This document shows positions 8,423 through 17,413 of a stretch of 64,000 nt of DNA, in pieces (position 1 is the first letter of the stretch; each line of letters starts with the position of its first letter). The DNA is from Bacillus sp. 103mf (GTDB lineage Bacteria > Bacillota > Bacilli > Bacillales > Bacillaceae_G). The stretch is from assembly GCF_900116295.1 (NCBI RefSeq), contig NZ_FPAF01000001.1, positions 929,279 to 993,278 of the forward strand, read 5' to 3'. The notes under the pieces are model-generated. The model ran no database searches, was not told the origin of the DNA, and was given only the letters and a program-made list of their open reading frames with translations. Made by a program: the position numbers and the translations under genes.

Positions 8423-9346
8423 TTATTCCCATCCTTTGTATATATGCTTACTCAAATAGCGTTCGCTGCTATCTGGAAAAATGGTTACAATATTTGTTCC
8501 TGGCTTTGCTTTCTCAGCTTCTAATAAGCTTGCATGAAGTACTGCCCCCGAAGAACTGCCAACGAGGAGCCCTTCTTTTTGCGCCAGGTGTTTAACACTT
8601 GAAAACGCATCACGATCCGAAATCGTATGAATGGCATCAAAATATGTTGGATTAAGAAATGGTGGTATAAACTCAAGCCCAATTCCTTCTGTCTCATGAG
8701 AACCGGCTTCGCCCCCATTTAAAATAGAGCCTTCTGGTTCAACAATTACTGTTTTAATTTGTTGATTTTGCTCTTTCAAATATGATGCCGTTCCCATAAA
8801 TGTTCCACCGGTACCAGCACCAGCGACAAATATATCAATATGTCCATCTAGTGCCTCCCACAGTTCAGGCCCTAACGTTTTATAATATGCACGTGGATTT
8901 GCTTCATTTGCAAATTGACATGGAGAATACGAATTTGGAATTTCTTTCAGAAGTTCTGCTGCTTTTTCAATAGCACCTGTCATCCCTTGTGATGTTGGTG
9001 TATGGACAATTGTTGCACCAAGAGCTTTCATAAGTTCTTGTTTTTCAATACTAAATTTTTCCGGAACGCAAACGATAACATGTAAATCATGCTCAAGTGC
9101 TGCCAGTGCCAGTCCGATTCCTGTATTGCCAGCTGTCGGTTCAATAATGGTTCCCCCTGGCTTTACAAGCCCTTTCGTAAGAGCATCCTCAATTAATTCT
9201 CGACCTAACCGATCTTTCACACTTCCGCCTGGATTGAAAAATTCAAGCTTCGCAAAAATTCGAACACCTTCTGGAAGTAAAAAGCGCGTAATCTCAACGA
9301 GCGGTGTATGTCCGATTAGGTCATGAACACTGTGATACACTTTCAT
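8423..9346 (-). CDS. mccA: O-acetylserine-dependent cystathionine beta-synthase
   Basis: A 307-residue fold type II PLP enzyme of the CysK/CBS group. The PLP lysine is in [11 protein letters not shown], the substrate loop in [12 protein letters not shown], and the phosphate loop in [10 protein letters not shown]. MccA (YrhA) condenses O-acetylserine with homocysteine to cystathionine, the substrate of MccB next door. The start has a strong AAGGAGGAAATACG site. It follows mtnN but is separated from it by a hairpin that could act as an attenuator. Confidence 0.93.
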   Translation of the reverse strand: MKVYHSVHDLIGHTPLVEITRFLLPEGVRIFAKLEFFNPGGSVKDRLGRELIEDALTKGLVKPGGTIIEPTAGNTGIGLALAALEHDLHVIVCVPEKFSIEKQELMKALGATIVHTPTSQGMTGAIEKAAELLKEIPNSYSPCQFANEANPRAYYKTLGPELWEALDGHIDIFVAGAGTGGTFMGTASYLKEQNQQIKTVIVEPEGSILNGGEAGSHETEGIGLEFIPPFLNPTYFDAIHTISDRDAFSSVKHLAQKEGLLVGSSSGAVLHASLLEAEKAKPGTNIVTIFPDSSERYLSKHIYKGWE

Positions 9347-9377
9347 CGTATTTCCTCCTTACCTAACCCCTCAAAAG

Positions 9378-9424
9378 AAAAGGCAACTGTATGTAGTTTC
9401 TATATATGAAACAGTTGCCTTTTT
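9378..9424 (-). terminator. intra-operon terminator/attenuator between mtnN and mccA
   Basis: AAAGGCAACTGT (9379-9390) pairs with ACAGTTGCCTTT (9411-9422), with an inner GTTTC/GAAAC extension. On the minus strand a TTTTCTTTT run follows, so some transcripts probably stop after mtnN. Confidence 0.8.
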
Positions 9425-9430
9425 GCTACA

Positions 9431-10126
9431 TTATTGTAACTCTTCTAATACTTTTACAATAAAGTTTGTAGAATGAAGAGCTGCTTGATCTAAAAACTGC
9501 TCAAACGAAACATCTGATTCCTTACCAGCAATATCAGAAAGTGCACGAATGATAACAAATGGTACTTTATATTGATAACATACTTGTGCAACTGCCGCAG
9601 CTTCCATTTCTACTGCATACAGATCAGTAAACTTCTCACGAATAAATGAAACGCGGTTTGGATCGCTCATGAAAGAATCTCCTGTTGCAATCATACCTTT
9701 AACAACTTGAATTCCTTCTGCTGTTTGCATACATTTTTCAGCTAATGCAACAAGTTCTTCATCTGCTGGAAATCCTGCTGGCATTCCTGGTACTTGACCG
9801 TATTCATAGTTAAATGCTGTTACATCTACGTCATGATGACGAACTTCTGTTGAAATGACAACATCGCCTACGTTTAAAGAATGATGGAATCCACCAGCTG
9901 AACCTGTATTAATAATTTTTTCCGGCTGATAACGTTCTAATAAAATCGTCGTGGACATCGCTGCATTCACTTTGCCGATACCAGATTTTAACAAGATTAC
10001 TTCATGCCCTGCTAATGTACCTTTCGTAAATTCACAACCCGCAACTGTTTCTGTTTCTGCTTGTTCTAACTTGTCACGTAAAATACGTACTTCTTCTTCC
10101 ATTGCTCCAATTACAGCTATTCTCAA
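9431..10126 (-). CDS. mtnN: 5'-methylthioadenosine / S-adenosylhomocysteine nucleosidase
   Basis: MtnN removes adenine from methylthioadenosine and S-adenosylhomocysteine, feeding methionine salvage and the activated methyl cycle. It has the family signature [11 protein letters not shown] at the N-terminus, TGSAGGF, and [12 protein letters not shown] with the catalytic and ribose-binding residues. I choose the TTG at 10124-10126 as start: AAAGAGGG lies just upstream, and the resulting 231 residues equal the usual length. A longer reading from 10168 would overlap yrrT and add an unrelated N-terminus. It is second in the yrrT operon. Confidence 0.95.
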   Translation of the reverse strand: MRIAVIGAMEEEVRILRDKLEQAETETVAGCEFTKGTLAGHEVILLKSGIGKVNAAMSTTILLERYQPEKIINTGSAGGFHHSLNVGDVVISTEVRHHDVDVTAFNYEYGQVPGMPAGFPADEELVALAEKCMQTAEGIQVVKGMIATGDSFMSDPNRVSFIREKFTDLYAVEMEAAAVAQVCYQYKVPFVIIRALSDIAGKESDVSFEQFLDQAALHSTNFIVKVLEELQ

Positions 10127-10140
10127 TCTAATCCCTCTTT

Positions 10141-10779
10141 CTATTGCTTCGTTGCCTCCATTACCCAAACATAATGATTCATACGAGTAAATGTGACATG
10201 AAAGCCATTGTTTTCAAAAATAGATTGCATGACTGGAATACGCGTATAATATTCCGTTTGTAAATCATTTACTAACTCATAAAACCCTCGCTCTTGTGCA
10301 TATTCAATAGTTTTATCATATGCTTCCTGATCTACAAATATCGTGTCAGCAAACACTATTTTACCACCTTTGTTTAGCAATTGACTATACTTCGCAATTG
10401 CTACATTTTTTTCTTCATCAAGCAAGTGGTGAAACGCATATGTGCTGACGATTGTATCCACATGCGAAGGAGTGACAAAGTTCAAGAAATCACCTTCTGT
10501 AATCGATACTTCTTTTGGAAGCTTTTGCTTCGCAATTGTACGCATTTCTTTTGATGGCTCTATACCGTAGACAGCGCGACCAGCAGCTAATAATCTATTT
10601 GTTAAATTGCCAGTACCAACACCAAATTCTAAAACATTACCAAAAGATTTATTTACTACATCCTCTAAAATCTCCTCATAATGAGCGAAAACTTCTTTAT
10701 ACTGTATATCTTCACCCTGTACGAAAGAATCGTACGTATGAGCCCATTGATCAAATAGTTCATTAAATTCTGTTCCCAT
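10141..10779 (-). CDS. yrrT: YrrT family class I SAM-dependent methyltransferase
   Basis: The 212-residue protein has a SAM-binding Rossmann motif ([19 protein letters not shown]) and a motif II acidic residue in [10 protein letters not shown]. It belongs to the AdoMet-dependent YrrT family, first gene of the mtnN-mccA-mccB operon. Its product probably yields S-adenosylhomocysteine, the substrate of MtnN; the methyl acceptor is unknown. The start has an AAGGGGAA site. A consensus sigma-A promoter lies 35-65 bp upstream. Confidence 0.9.
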   Translation of the reverse strand: MGTEFNELFDQWAHTYDSFVQGEDIQYKEVFAHYEEILEDVVNKSFGNVLEFGVGTGNLTNRLLAAGRAVYGIEPSKEMRTIAKQKLPKEVSITEGDFLNFVTPSHVDTIVSTYAFHHLLDEEKNVAIAKYSQLLNKGGKIVFADTIFVDQEAYDKTIEYAQERGFYELVNDLQTEYYTRIPVMQSIFENNGFHVTFTRMNHYVWVMEATKQ

Positions 10780-10814
10780 AGAAAATTCCCCTTTTTCTTA
10801 TCGGATTTATCAGT

Positions 10815-10843
10815 ATAATATGCCTTATTCGTTAAAAAGTCAA
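10815..10843 (-). promoter_or_regulatory. sigma-A promoter of the yrrT-mtnN-mccAB operon
   Basis: On the minus strand TTGACT (10838-10843), 17 bp, TATTAT (10815-10820). It is correctly placed for yrrT. CymR control is expected from B. subtilis, but I cannot identify its operator with confidence. Confidence 0.8.
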
Positions 10844-10916
10844 CAAAAATGCACATGGTATTTCTTAATTTTCTTTGATAAACTAAACTATGAACACGCA
10901 GAAAGAGGTGCTCTTC

Positions 10917-11132
10917 ATGTCGTTTACATTCGAAATGATAGAAGATAAAGTTGAGTTTTTCGAGGCAGCTAACTTAGCATTGCTAGAAAAGAAAATCAAT
11001 GAACAAATTGATAATAATAAGGCACTTATGCTAGAAGTGCATCACGTTTCGCATCAAATGATAATGGATCCTGAAAGCAAACGGCCATATTATAGCGCTG
11101 TTGTCCACTTTAAATTTAAAAAATTGCGTTAA
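10917..11132 (+). CDS. yrzA: YrzA family (DUF2536) small protein
   Basis: A 71-residue soluble protein, MSFTFEMIEDKVEFFEA..., with the conserved HHVSHQM segment and a C-terminal AVVHFKFKKLR. It is the only plus-strand gene in this stretch, as B. subtilis yrzA is between yrrT and yrrS. The ATG at 10917 is preferred because AAAGAGGTG lies 7 bases upstream. Function unknown. Confidence 0.82.
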   Translation: MSFTFEMIEDKVEFFEAANLALLEKKINEQIDNNKALMLEVHHVSHQMIMDPESKRPYYSAVVHFKFKKLR

Positions 11133-11168
11133 AAAAGGAGAGAGGCTCTATCACCTCTCTCCTTTTTT
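11131..11168. terminator. bidirectional terminator between yrzA and yrrS
   Basis: AAAAAAGGAGAGAGG (11131-11145) and CCTCTCTCCTTTTTT (11154-11168) form a 15-bp perfect stem usable from both sides. Confidence 0.95.
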
Positions 11169-11814
11169 AATTCAGGGTTTGAACAAGCGTTGGTTTCCAG
11201 CCCTCATCCTCTACCCAATCAATATTTACATAATATTTGTTTCCAGTTTGTTTATCTGTTACTCTACCGTATGCTTTCTGTTTTCCGCTATTTCCAATTC
11301 GGTTAATCACCAACTGATCTTCTGGGATATCAATTGCATAAGCAATCGCTTTTTTCATCTCATTCCAATCTACGCTTCCTTGTTGGAACGTCATTGCTGG
11401 TGATTGCCCTTGCTCAGTACCAACTGGTTTCCAAGCTGATTTTGTATATGCTTCTTTTGCTTGTGCAATTGTTTTCTCTGCGGATACTTTTTCATTCTCT
11501 TTTGCTTTCGCTTCTTCTTCCTCTTTCTTCTTTGCTGCTTCTTCTTTTTTCTTTTGTTCCGCTGCTTTTGCTTCGTCTTTCTTCTTAGCAGATTCTTCTT
11601 TTTCTTTCTTTTTTGCGGCTTCTTTTTCTTTTTCAGTTTGCTGCGTTACTTTTTTATCACTAGAAGCAGCCTGCTCTGTATTATCAGAAGTAAAGAATAG
11701 TTGATATGCTACAATTACTACTGCTAATAGTACGATAGCAATTGCAATATTCAATACACCATTTTGACGACGTTTTTCTTGTTTTTGCTGAAATCTAGAT
11801 CCACCTGCCATCAT
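11167..11814 (-). CDS. yrrS: YrrS family (DUF1510) membrane-anchored protein
   Basis: A 215-residue single-pass protein: a short basic cytoplasmic tail (RFQQKQEKRRQNG), one transmembrane helix at about 21-42, then a long extracytoplasmic Lys/Glu/Ala-rich coiled-coil-like stretch (about 55-115, many AKKKEE units). The C-terminal DUF1510 domain (about 128-215) includes WKPVGTEQ and YYVNIDWVEDEGW. The start at the ATG-ATG pair follows GGAGG. In B. subtilis yrrS lies next to pbpI (yrrR), as here, which suggests a cell-wall role; the molecular function is not known. Confidence 0.88.
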   Translation of the reverse strand: MMAGGSRFQQKQEKRRQNGVLNIAIAIVLLAVVIVAYQLFFTSDNTEQAASSDKKVTQQTEKEKEAAKKKEKEESAKKKDEAKAAEQKKKEEAAKKKEEEEAKAKENEKVSAEKTIAQAKEAYTKSAWKPVGTEQGQSPAMTFQQGSVDWNEMKKAIAYAIDIPEDQLVINRIGNSGKQKAYGRVTDKQTGNKYYVNIDWVEDEGWKPTLVQTLN

Positions 11815-11895
11815 TCAAACCTCCATGACGATTTTCATACTTGTTATTGTAACATCAAATGCCAAAAGGGTGAAGAACTATCACTATATTTCTTA

Positions 11896-13653
11896 CTACT
11901 TTCTCTGCTGTTCCCACTTATAAATAGCGTCTACATAATCAACAAAAATGTGTGTGACAGCATTTTCTTGGCGATTCGTCTCCAAATCAACAACAACTAA
12001 CGCATAGCGAGGGTTTTCATACGGAAAATAACCAGCAAACCAACGATTCTCACGATTTTCTTTCCCTGTTTGTGCGGTTCCTGATTTTCCCGCTACTGTA
12101 AATGGCAACGATTGATATGCAGAGCCGGTACCGTTCGGTGCCGTTACAACGCTTCTTAACAGCTGCTGTACTCTCTTTATTGTGCTACTTGAGAGTGTTT
12201 TCCCTCCCAACATATGATCTTCAAAATGAAATAAATTCGTTCCATTTTTATATGTAATATCTCGAACAGCTTTTACTTCTTTCTTTTCGCCTCCCCTCGC
12301 AATTGTTGCCATCATATTGGCAATCGCTAAAGGAGAGATCTTCACATCCTTTTGTCCAATTGCTGTTTGAGCAATTGCCTTATGACTCCTCTTAGTTTCT
12401 TCTTCATTCCAAACAATTGCTTTCTTTTCTTCTAGCAATTGTTTAAATCGAGGCGTATGAAACAATTGACCTTCCCATCCTACTGTCTCACTCGCTCCTA
12501 GCGCCCCTAAATACGTTTCCATGATATGTTGATCTTTTCGCATCAATTCATCACCAAGTAACGCAAATGTTCTATTACAACTCCTAGAGAAACTATCTGT
12601 AAAGCTTAATTTTCCCATCATAACCTGCGGAGCATATTCGCCATATAAATCTGTATCGCAGTTAAACATACGATGAGATTGAATCATTCCGTTATCAATT
12701 ACTGCCGTTGCAATAACTGTTTTAAAGACAGAACCAGGAAAATGCGGTGTTAGCATCTGATTTTCCAGTCTCTGTTTATATGTATGTTGATTGTTCATCT
12801 GCAATGATGGTTTACTCACCATTGCTACAATTTCACTCGCCTGTACATCCAATAATACTAATCCACCCTTTTGCAACCCATGCTTTTTCATAAGCTCTTC
12901 TGCTTTTAGCTGCAACCATTTGTCTATTGTTGTTTGAACCGTAACTGGATAAAAGGGGTTTCCAGGCGCTATATATTGCGCACGTTCTCCAAAAATCGGC
13001 TCCCCTTGCCTATCTATTTGATACAACACTTTCGTTTCACCGTCAGTTATTAAAAATTCATCAAATGATTGTTGTAATCCAGAAATACCGATGGGAGTTT
13101 TGCTAGATAACTTTTTTAATTTCTCATAACGCGTTTTAAATTCTTTCTCATTTTCTCCGACTACACCGATTAAGTGCTCTGCTTCTCGGCTTCGTTGCAT
13201 TCTTACTTCGGTTGCTACCATACCTAACATACCGGTACGGTTCACCTTTTCCATTTGTTCTTTTGTTAATGGAAATGAACGATTATCTTTTTGAAATACA
13301 AATGGTTTACTTCTACTTTTCATCTGCACTTGAATATCTTTGCGAGACACACCAATTATATGAGCTATTTTCTCTAACATATCATTGTTTATTTGTACAA
13401 ATGGAAAAACAACTAAAACTGGATATCTTTCTTCTCCAAGATCTTCTCCATTTCGATCAATAAAACGTCCCCTACCGTCGTCCACTGTGACTGCTTGTGT
13501 ACGCTGAGTGACACTCTTTTCTATTAAATTAATATGTCTATCTGTAAATGACTCAGTAGCTATAAGCTGTATTTGCACCAATCTGCCAATTAGTAATAAT
13601 ATAATGGACATAAAACATAATAAGATGAAGATTATTCTCCGCTTGATTTTCAT
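11896..13653 (-). CDS. pbpI: class B penicillin-binding protein (PbpI/YrrR)
   Basis: A 585-residue monofunctional transpeptidase. It has an N-terminal membrane anchor (about residues 6-27), a dimerization domain, and a C-terminal penicillin-binding domain with SVFK (active serine in PGSVFKTV), SCN (SRSCNRTF) and KSGTAQTG. It cross-links peptidoglycan, by family probably in septum or spore wall. ATG at 13653 gives the usual basic-then-hydrophobic start; its ribosome binding site GAGGTG is buried in the 3' arm of a terminator-like hairpin and followed directly by a run of eight T, an unusual arrangement. Upstream in-frame TTG at 13707 lacks a ribosome binding site. Confidence 0.93.
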   Translation of the reverse strand: MKIKRRIIFILLCFMSIILLLIGRLVQIQLIATESFTDRHINLIEKSVTQRTQAVTVDDGRGRFIDRNGEDLGEERYPVLVVFPFVQINNDMLEKIAHIIGVSRKDIQVQMKSRSKPFVFQKDNRSFPLTKEQMEKVNRTGMLGMVATEVRMQRSREAEHLIGVVGENEKEFKTRYEKLKKLSSKTPIGISGLQQSFDEFLITDGETKVLYQIDRQGEPIFGERAQYIAPGNPFYPVTVQTTIDKWLQLKAEELMKKHGLQKGGLVLLDVQASEIVAMVSKPSLQMNNQHTYKQRLENQMLTPHFPGSVFKTVIATAVIDNGMIQSHRMFNCDTDLYGEYAPQVMMGKLSFTDSFSRSCNRTFALLGDELMRKDQHIMETYLGALGASETVGWEGQLFHTPRFKQLLEEKKAIVWNEEETKRSHKAIAQTAIGQKDVKISPLAIANMMATIARGGEKKEVKAVRDITYKNGTNLFHFEDHMLGGKTLSSSTIKRVQQLLRSVVTAPNGTGSAYQSLPFTVAGKSGTAQTGKENRENRWFAGYFPYENPRYALVVVDLETNRQENAVTHIFVDYVDAIYKWEQQRK

Positions 13654-13691
13654 AAAAAAAACACCTCGTCTTTTCAGTTTAGACGAGGTGT
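13654..13691 (-). terminator. terminator-like hairpin overlapping the pbpI ribosome binding site
   Basis: Minus strand: ACACCTCGTCT, 9-base loop, AGACGAGGTGT, then TTTTTTT directly before the pbpI ATG. The 3' arm contains GAGGTG, the only ribosome binding site candidate. It could both stop transcripts from the lipoprotein gene and limit pbpI translation. Confidence 0.8.
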
Positions 13692-13748
13692 CATTCTTTT
13701 TATACAAAGCAAGCTATTATTAGCGTTTATATTTTTCTTGTATAGTTT

Positions 13749-14453
13749 TTATTGATCTTTTGGCATCTTTAAAAATTTCTTAAGAATCGTTTTATAGTCC
13801 TCTTCATCTATTCCTGAATTTTTTGCAGTCTCAATTGAAGCAGTTGTTACTTGAGTTGCCGCTTTTAAATATTCCGAATGTAAAGCATTCATTTCATTTC
13901 TTTTTTCACTTGCATTTTCAACTGTTACAGAATCAATACATACAATCATCTTGTCTACTATCTTTAAATAATCATTTTCTGCGTCAATTAGCTTTTGGAT
14001 TTCACCTTTATTACTTATTTTAGACTGTTTTAAGAAAGTAAACGCTTGATTCACTTCATCTTTGAACAGCTTATCATTATTCTTTGCCTGTTCTTGTAAC
14101 ATCTCCTTCATATCATCTATTGTCTTTTGATCCATTGTACCCTTTAACAAATACTCTGGATTACCAATCGCATAATCATACTTGATCGTTACATCTTGAA
14201 ACATTCTCATTACAATAGCTAACTGATATGCTGGATCGAAATCTTCAAATTTCTCTCTCTTTTGTTCTTTTCCTAATTCTTGTTTTCCCTTTTCGCTAGT
14301 CGAATTTTTTGAAGATGCAGACGCCTCTTCCTTTTTTTCTTCTTGTTTCGGTTTCGATTCATTTGATGCACTTGTTTTATCATTAGATCCACATGCAGCT
14401 AATCCTGTCATCATAACACCACAAGTAAGTGCTACAAATAATTTTTTGTTCAT
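13749..14453 (-). CDS. putative lipoprotein of unknown function
   Basis: A 234-residue protein with a clear lipoprotein signal: MNKKLFVALTCGVMMTG, then LAACGS, where cysteine 21 would be lipidated. A low-complexity Lys/Glu/Ser linker follows (about 25-65), then a helical domain (about 70-230) rich in Lys, Asp and Glu. AGAGGGG supports the start. It lies upstream of pbpI in the same orientation and ends in the hairpin there. I do not recognise the family; surface attachment is the only firm inference. Confidence 0.8.
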   Translation of the reverse strand: MNKKLFVALTCGVMMTGLAACGSNDKTSASNESKPKQEEKKEEASASSKNSTSEKGKQELGKEQKREKFEDFDPAYQLAIVMRMFQDVTIKYDYAIGNPEYLLKGTMDQKTIDDMKEMLQEQAKNNDKLFKDEVNQAFTFLKQSKISNKGEIQKLIDAENDYLKIVDKMIVCIDSVTVENASEKRNEMNALHSEYLKAATQVTTASIETAKNSGIDEEDYKTILKKFLKMPKDQ

Positions 14454-14667
14454 AAACTTCCCCTCTTTCCTATCCCCTTTAAAATTCCTTTACAATTCAA
14501 AACGTAAAGAAATTCTTCAACTATAATATCAGAATGAAAGTCCTTGTATTGTCATATTCTGTCGAATAAAATAACAATTCCTTCAAAGATAGTTCCACCT
14601 TCTTTTTTATTGATCACACTATTTGATATAAAACTTGGTACTGTGAATCTTGAAATGGGGGATAAAT

Positions 14668-14701
14668 AAAAAAGGTTCACTCCTAAGAGTGAACCTTTTT
14701 T
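14668..14701 (-). terminator. greA terminator
   Basis: AAAAAAGGTTCACTC, CTAA loop, GAGTGAACCTTTTTT: a 15-bp stem next to the greA stop. The rest of 14454-14667 shows nothing I can assign. Confidence 0.95.
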
Positions 14702-14702
14702 A

Positions 14703-15179
14703 TTATTTTACAGAGACGATCTCTACTTGCATTTCTCCACCTGGTGTTTGAATCGCTACTTTTTCACCAATTTGCTTACCTAATAAGCTTTTCGCGATTG
14801 GAGAATCGTTAGAAATTCTACCTTCAAATGGATCTGCTTCCGCGCTACCAACGATTGTATATGCTTCTTCTTCTCCATCTGGTAATTCCTTGAATGTTAC
14901 AGTCTTACCTAGTGTTACAACTGTAGAATCTTCGCCGTTATCTTCAATAATAACTGCATTGCGAATCATGTTTTCAAGTTGTGTAATACGACCTTCTACA
15001 AAAGCTTGCTCATCTTTTGCTGCATCGTACTCAGAGTTCTCAGAAAGATCACCAAAGCTGCGCGCAATTTTAATACGTTCTACAACTTCTTTACGTCTTA
15101 CTGTTTTTAATTGTTCAAGCTCATGTTCTAATTTTTGTTTTCCCTCAAGTGTCATAGGGTATGTTTTTTCTGTTGCCAT
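14703..15179 (-). CDS. greA: transcription elongation factor GreA
   Basis: A 158-residue protein with the N-terminal antiparallel coiled coil ([15 protein letters not shown]...[24 protein letters not shown]), whose tip acidic residues enter the RNA polymerase secondary channel, and a C-terminal FKBP-like domain ([19 protein letters not shown]). GreA stimulates transcript cleavage by stalled polymerase. I start at ATG 15179 (MATEKTYPM) because AAGGAGTGG is correctly placed; an ATG three codons upstream is too close to that site. The udk-greA order matches B. subtilis, but a terminator separates them. Confidence 0.97.
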   Translation of the reverse strand: MATEKTYPMTLEGKQKLEHELEQLKTVRRKEVVERIKIARSFGDLSENSEYDAAKDEQAFVEGRITQLENMIRNAVIIEDNGEDSTVVTLGKTVTFKELPDGEEEAYTIVGSAEADPFEGRISNDSPIAKSLLGKQIGEKVAIQTPGGEMQVEIVSVK

Positions 15180-15210
15180 GTTTTCCACTCCTTTTATATA
15201 CCGATCCCCC

Positions 15211-15243
15211 GAAAAAAGAGGAGTTCCATATGAAAACTCCCCC
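15211..15243 (-). terminator. terminator between udk and greA
   Basis: Minus strand GGAGTT, 9-base loop, AACTCC then TCTTTTTTC. It would limit read-through from udk into greA. Confidence 0.75.
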
Positions 15244-15368
15244 GCCTTATAAAATAGCGAAGGTTTCTAGTACACACAGCACTAGCGGAGTTGTCACATA
15301 CAACCCCGTATTTCCTTAATTCTTCCTTATATCCAAAAGATATGTATGGAAAGGTAATATAAATATGC

Positions 15369-15439
15369 CCTCACCTAGATGCGGGTGAGGTTGCATGTTT
15401 CATTGTATTCGATAGAAAGGGAGAAAATCCCTTCCTATC
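15369..15439 (-). other. two stable hairpins downstream of udk
   Basis: CCTCACC/GGTGAGG (15369-15390) and GATAGAAAGGGA/TCCCTTCCTATC (15411-15439) lie in tandem. Neither has a strong T run. They may protect the udk 3' end or help termination. Confidence 0.5.
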
Positions 15440-15459
15440 GGATATCTTTTACTATGCTA

Positions 15460-16098
15460 TTACAAATTCACTTTTTCTTCAAGAATTGTTGCAATTTTTG
15501 TGGCCATAATATCGATTGCAACGTGATTTTGTCCACCTTCTGGGATAATAATATCCGCGAATTTCTTAGAAGGCTCAATAAATTGATTGTGCATTGGACG
15601 CACAACATTTACATATTGTTCAATAACAGAGTCCATCGTACGGCCGCGTTCTTTAATGTCGCGTTGCATACGACGTAAGATGCGAAGGTCAGCATCTGTA
15701 TCAACAAACACTTTAATGTCCATTATATCGCAAAGACGCGGATCTTCTAAAATAAGAATTCCCTCTAAAATAATTACATCTTTCGGTGCAACTGGAATAA
15801 TTTCTTCCGAACGTGTATGCAATGTATAATCATATACTGGCTTCTCAATTGCCTTATACTCCAGCAACTGCTGCAAGTGCTCAATTAACAAGTCATTATC
15901 AAATGCTAATGGATGATCATAATTTGTTTTTAAACGCTCTTCCATTGGCAAATGGCTTTGATCTTTGTAATAATAATCTTGCTCCAAAATTAAAATCGAA
16001 TGACCTTGAAAATGATCAAAGATTGCTTTTGTTACACTCGTTTTACCTGATCCTGAACCACCAGCAATTCCAATTACAACAGGCTTGTTCGTCCCCAT
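15460..16098 (-). CDS. udk: uridine kinase
   Basis: A 212-residue P-loop kinase phosphorylating uridine and cytidine in pyrimidine salvage. Walker A is [18 protein letters not shown] near the N-terminus; [21 protein letters not shown] and the lid [23 protein letters not shown] are hallmarks of Udk. The start has GAAAGAGTGATAG upstream. It is last in a leftward series yrrM-yrrN-yrrO-udk with 5-18-base gaps, as in B. subtilis, so a single operon is likely. Confidence 0.97.
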   Translation of the reverse strand: MGTNKPVVIGIAGGSGSGKTSVTKAIFDHFQGHSILILEQDYYYKDQSHLPMEERLKTNYDHPLAFDNDLLIEHLQQLLEYKAIEKPVYDYTLHTRSEEIIPVAPKDVIILEGILILEDPRLCDIMDIKVFVDTDADLRILRRMQRDIKERGRTMDSVIEQYVNVVRPMHNQFIEPSKKFADIIIPEGGQNHVAIDIMATKIATILEEKVNL

Positions 16099-16115
16099 TC
16101 AACTATCACTCTTTC

Positions 16116-17396
16116 TTATTGAAGTATGCTTTTTCGCATCATGTTGTTCACATACACTGGTCGATCCACTTTGAATTTCACGATTTGCAACGGATGTCTC
16201 GCTGCGTCTAATTCGTTTCCATCCTCATCCCAAATTTTTTCCACCGTTTGTGTAAAGTTTTCAATTTCTGGTCCAAAAAACTCAACTTCCTGACCTGGCT
16301 TGAAGTAGTTACGCTGCTCAACTGTCACAATGCCTGTTTCTTCATTATAATCTAACACTAAACCAGCAAAATCATACGTTGTTTTCTTACTATGATTTCC
16401 ATACATTTGTTCTAAGTGCCCTGGAACTCCTTCAAAGAATGCAGGAGCTGTATCACGATTTGCGCATTTATCAAGCTCTTCTAACCATTCTTGTTTAAAC
16501 TCGAAGTTGTCTGGATCCCCGCAATACGTATCAATTACTTTGCGGTATACAGTTGCCACAGTTGCAATATAGTGAATAGATTTCATGCGGCCTTCAACTT
16601 TCAAGCTGTCAATTCCGATTTCAATCATCTTCGGAATTGATAAAATAAGATTTAAGTCTTTTGGACTCATTGCAAACGGAGCATCCTCTTCCTGGAATAG
16701 AGGAAGTTCTTGTGCTTCTTTATGTTGCGATACTGTTTGAATTAAATCATAATCCCAGCGACAAGACTGACAGCAACCACCGCGGTTTGAGTCACGCGCT
16801 GTCATATGATTACTTAATGTACATCTTCCAGAGTAAGCAATGCACATCGCACCATGAATAAATGCTTCAATTTCAATATCCACTTTTTCTTTAATTTCTT
16901 TCATTTCCTCATAGCTTACTTCACGAGCAAGTACAAGGCGGTGCAATCCTTCTTCTTTCCAATACTGGGACGCTTTCCAGTTTGATAATGATTGCTGTGT
17001 ACTTAAATGAATTTCCACAGAAGGAGCTACGCGCTTACATGTTTCGATGATAAGAGGGTCTGCAACGATTATACCTGTTACACCTGCTTTTTCAATCCCT
17101 CTTAAATATTCTTCTAACCCATCCATGTTTTCATTATGAGCAAAGATATTTGTTGTAACATATATTTTTGCACCGTACTTCTTTGCAAATTCAACGCCTT
17201 CAGCCATATCTTCTAACGTGAAGTTCCCTGCATTCGAACGAAGACCAAATTCTTGTCCTCCTAAAAATACAGCATCTGCGCCGTAATGAATAGCTATTTT
17301 TAATTTTTCTAGGTTTCCTGCGGGCATTAATAACTCAGGTTTTTTTACAATAACACGCTTTCCGTTAATGACGCGTGAAATTTCTTGAAAACTCAT
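16116..17396 (-). CDS. trhP2: U32 family tRNA U34 hydroxylation protein TrhP2 (YrrO)
   Basis: A 426-residue U32 peptidase-family protein: KPELLMPAGNLEKLK start, GADAVFLGGQEFGLR, and a cysteine cluster GAMCIAYSGRC...GGCCQSCRW expected to hold an iron-sulfur cluster. Despite the family name, E. coli TrhP and B. subtilis TrhP1/TrhP2 are known to act in prephenate-dependent formation of 5-hydroxyuridine at the tRNA wobble position. It lies 17 bases after trhP1 and upstream of udk. GGAGGTAACGCAC supports the start. Confidence 0.9.
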   Translation of the reverse strand: MSFQEISRVINGKRVIVKKPELLMPAGNLEKLKIAIHYGADAVFLGGQEFGLRSNAGNFTLEDMAEGVEFAKKYGAKIYVTTNIFAHNENMDGLEEYLRGIEKAGVTGIIVADPLIIETCKRVAPSVEIHLSTQQSLSNWKASQYWKEEGLHRLVLAREVSYEEMKEIKEKVDIEIEAFIHGAMCIAYSGRCTLSNHMTARDSNRGGCCQSCRWDYDLIQTVSQHKEAQELPLFQEEDAPFAMSPKDLNLILSIPKMIEIGIDSLKVEGRMKSIHYIATVATVYRKVIDTYCGDPDNFEFKQEWLEELDKCANRDTAPAFFEGVPGHLEQMYGNHSKKTTYDFAGLVLDYNEETGIVTVEQRNYFKPGQEVEFFGPEIENFTQTVEKIWDEDGNELDAARHPLQIVKFKVDRPVYVNNMMRKSILQ

Positions 17397-17413
17397 GTGC
17401 GTTACCTCCTATT

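Noticed and set aside
11461-11700. Plus-strand frame rich in Phe and Leu opposite yrrS
   Set aside because: It is the complement of the Lys/Glu/Ala-rich coiled-coil region of yrrS, a composition artefact.
13672-13692. Six-codon leader peptide MTPRLN upstream of pbpI
   Set aside because: The ATG lies in the hairpin arm with no ribosome binding site; too short and unsupported to annotate.
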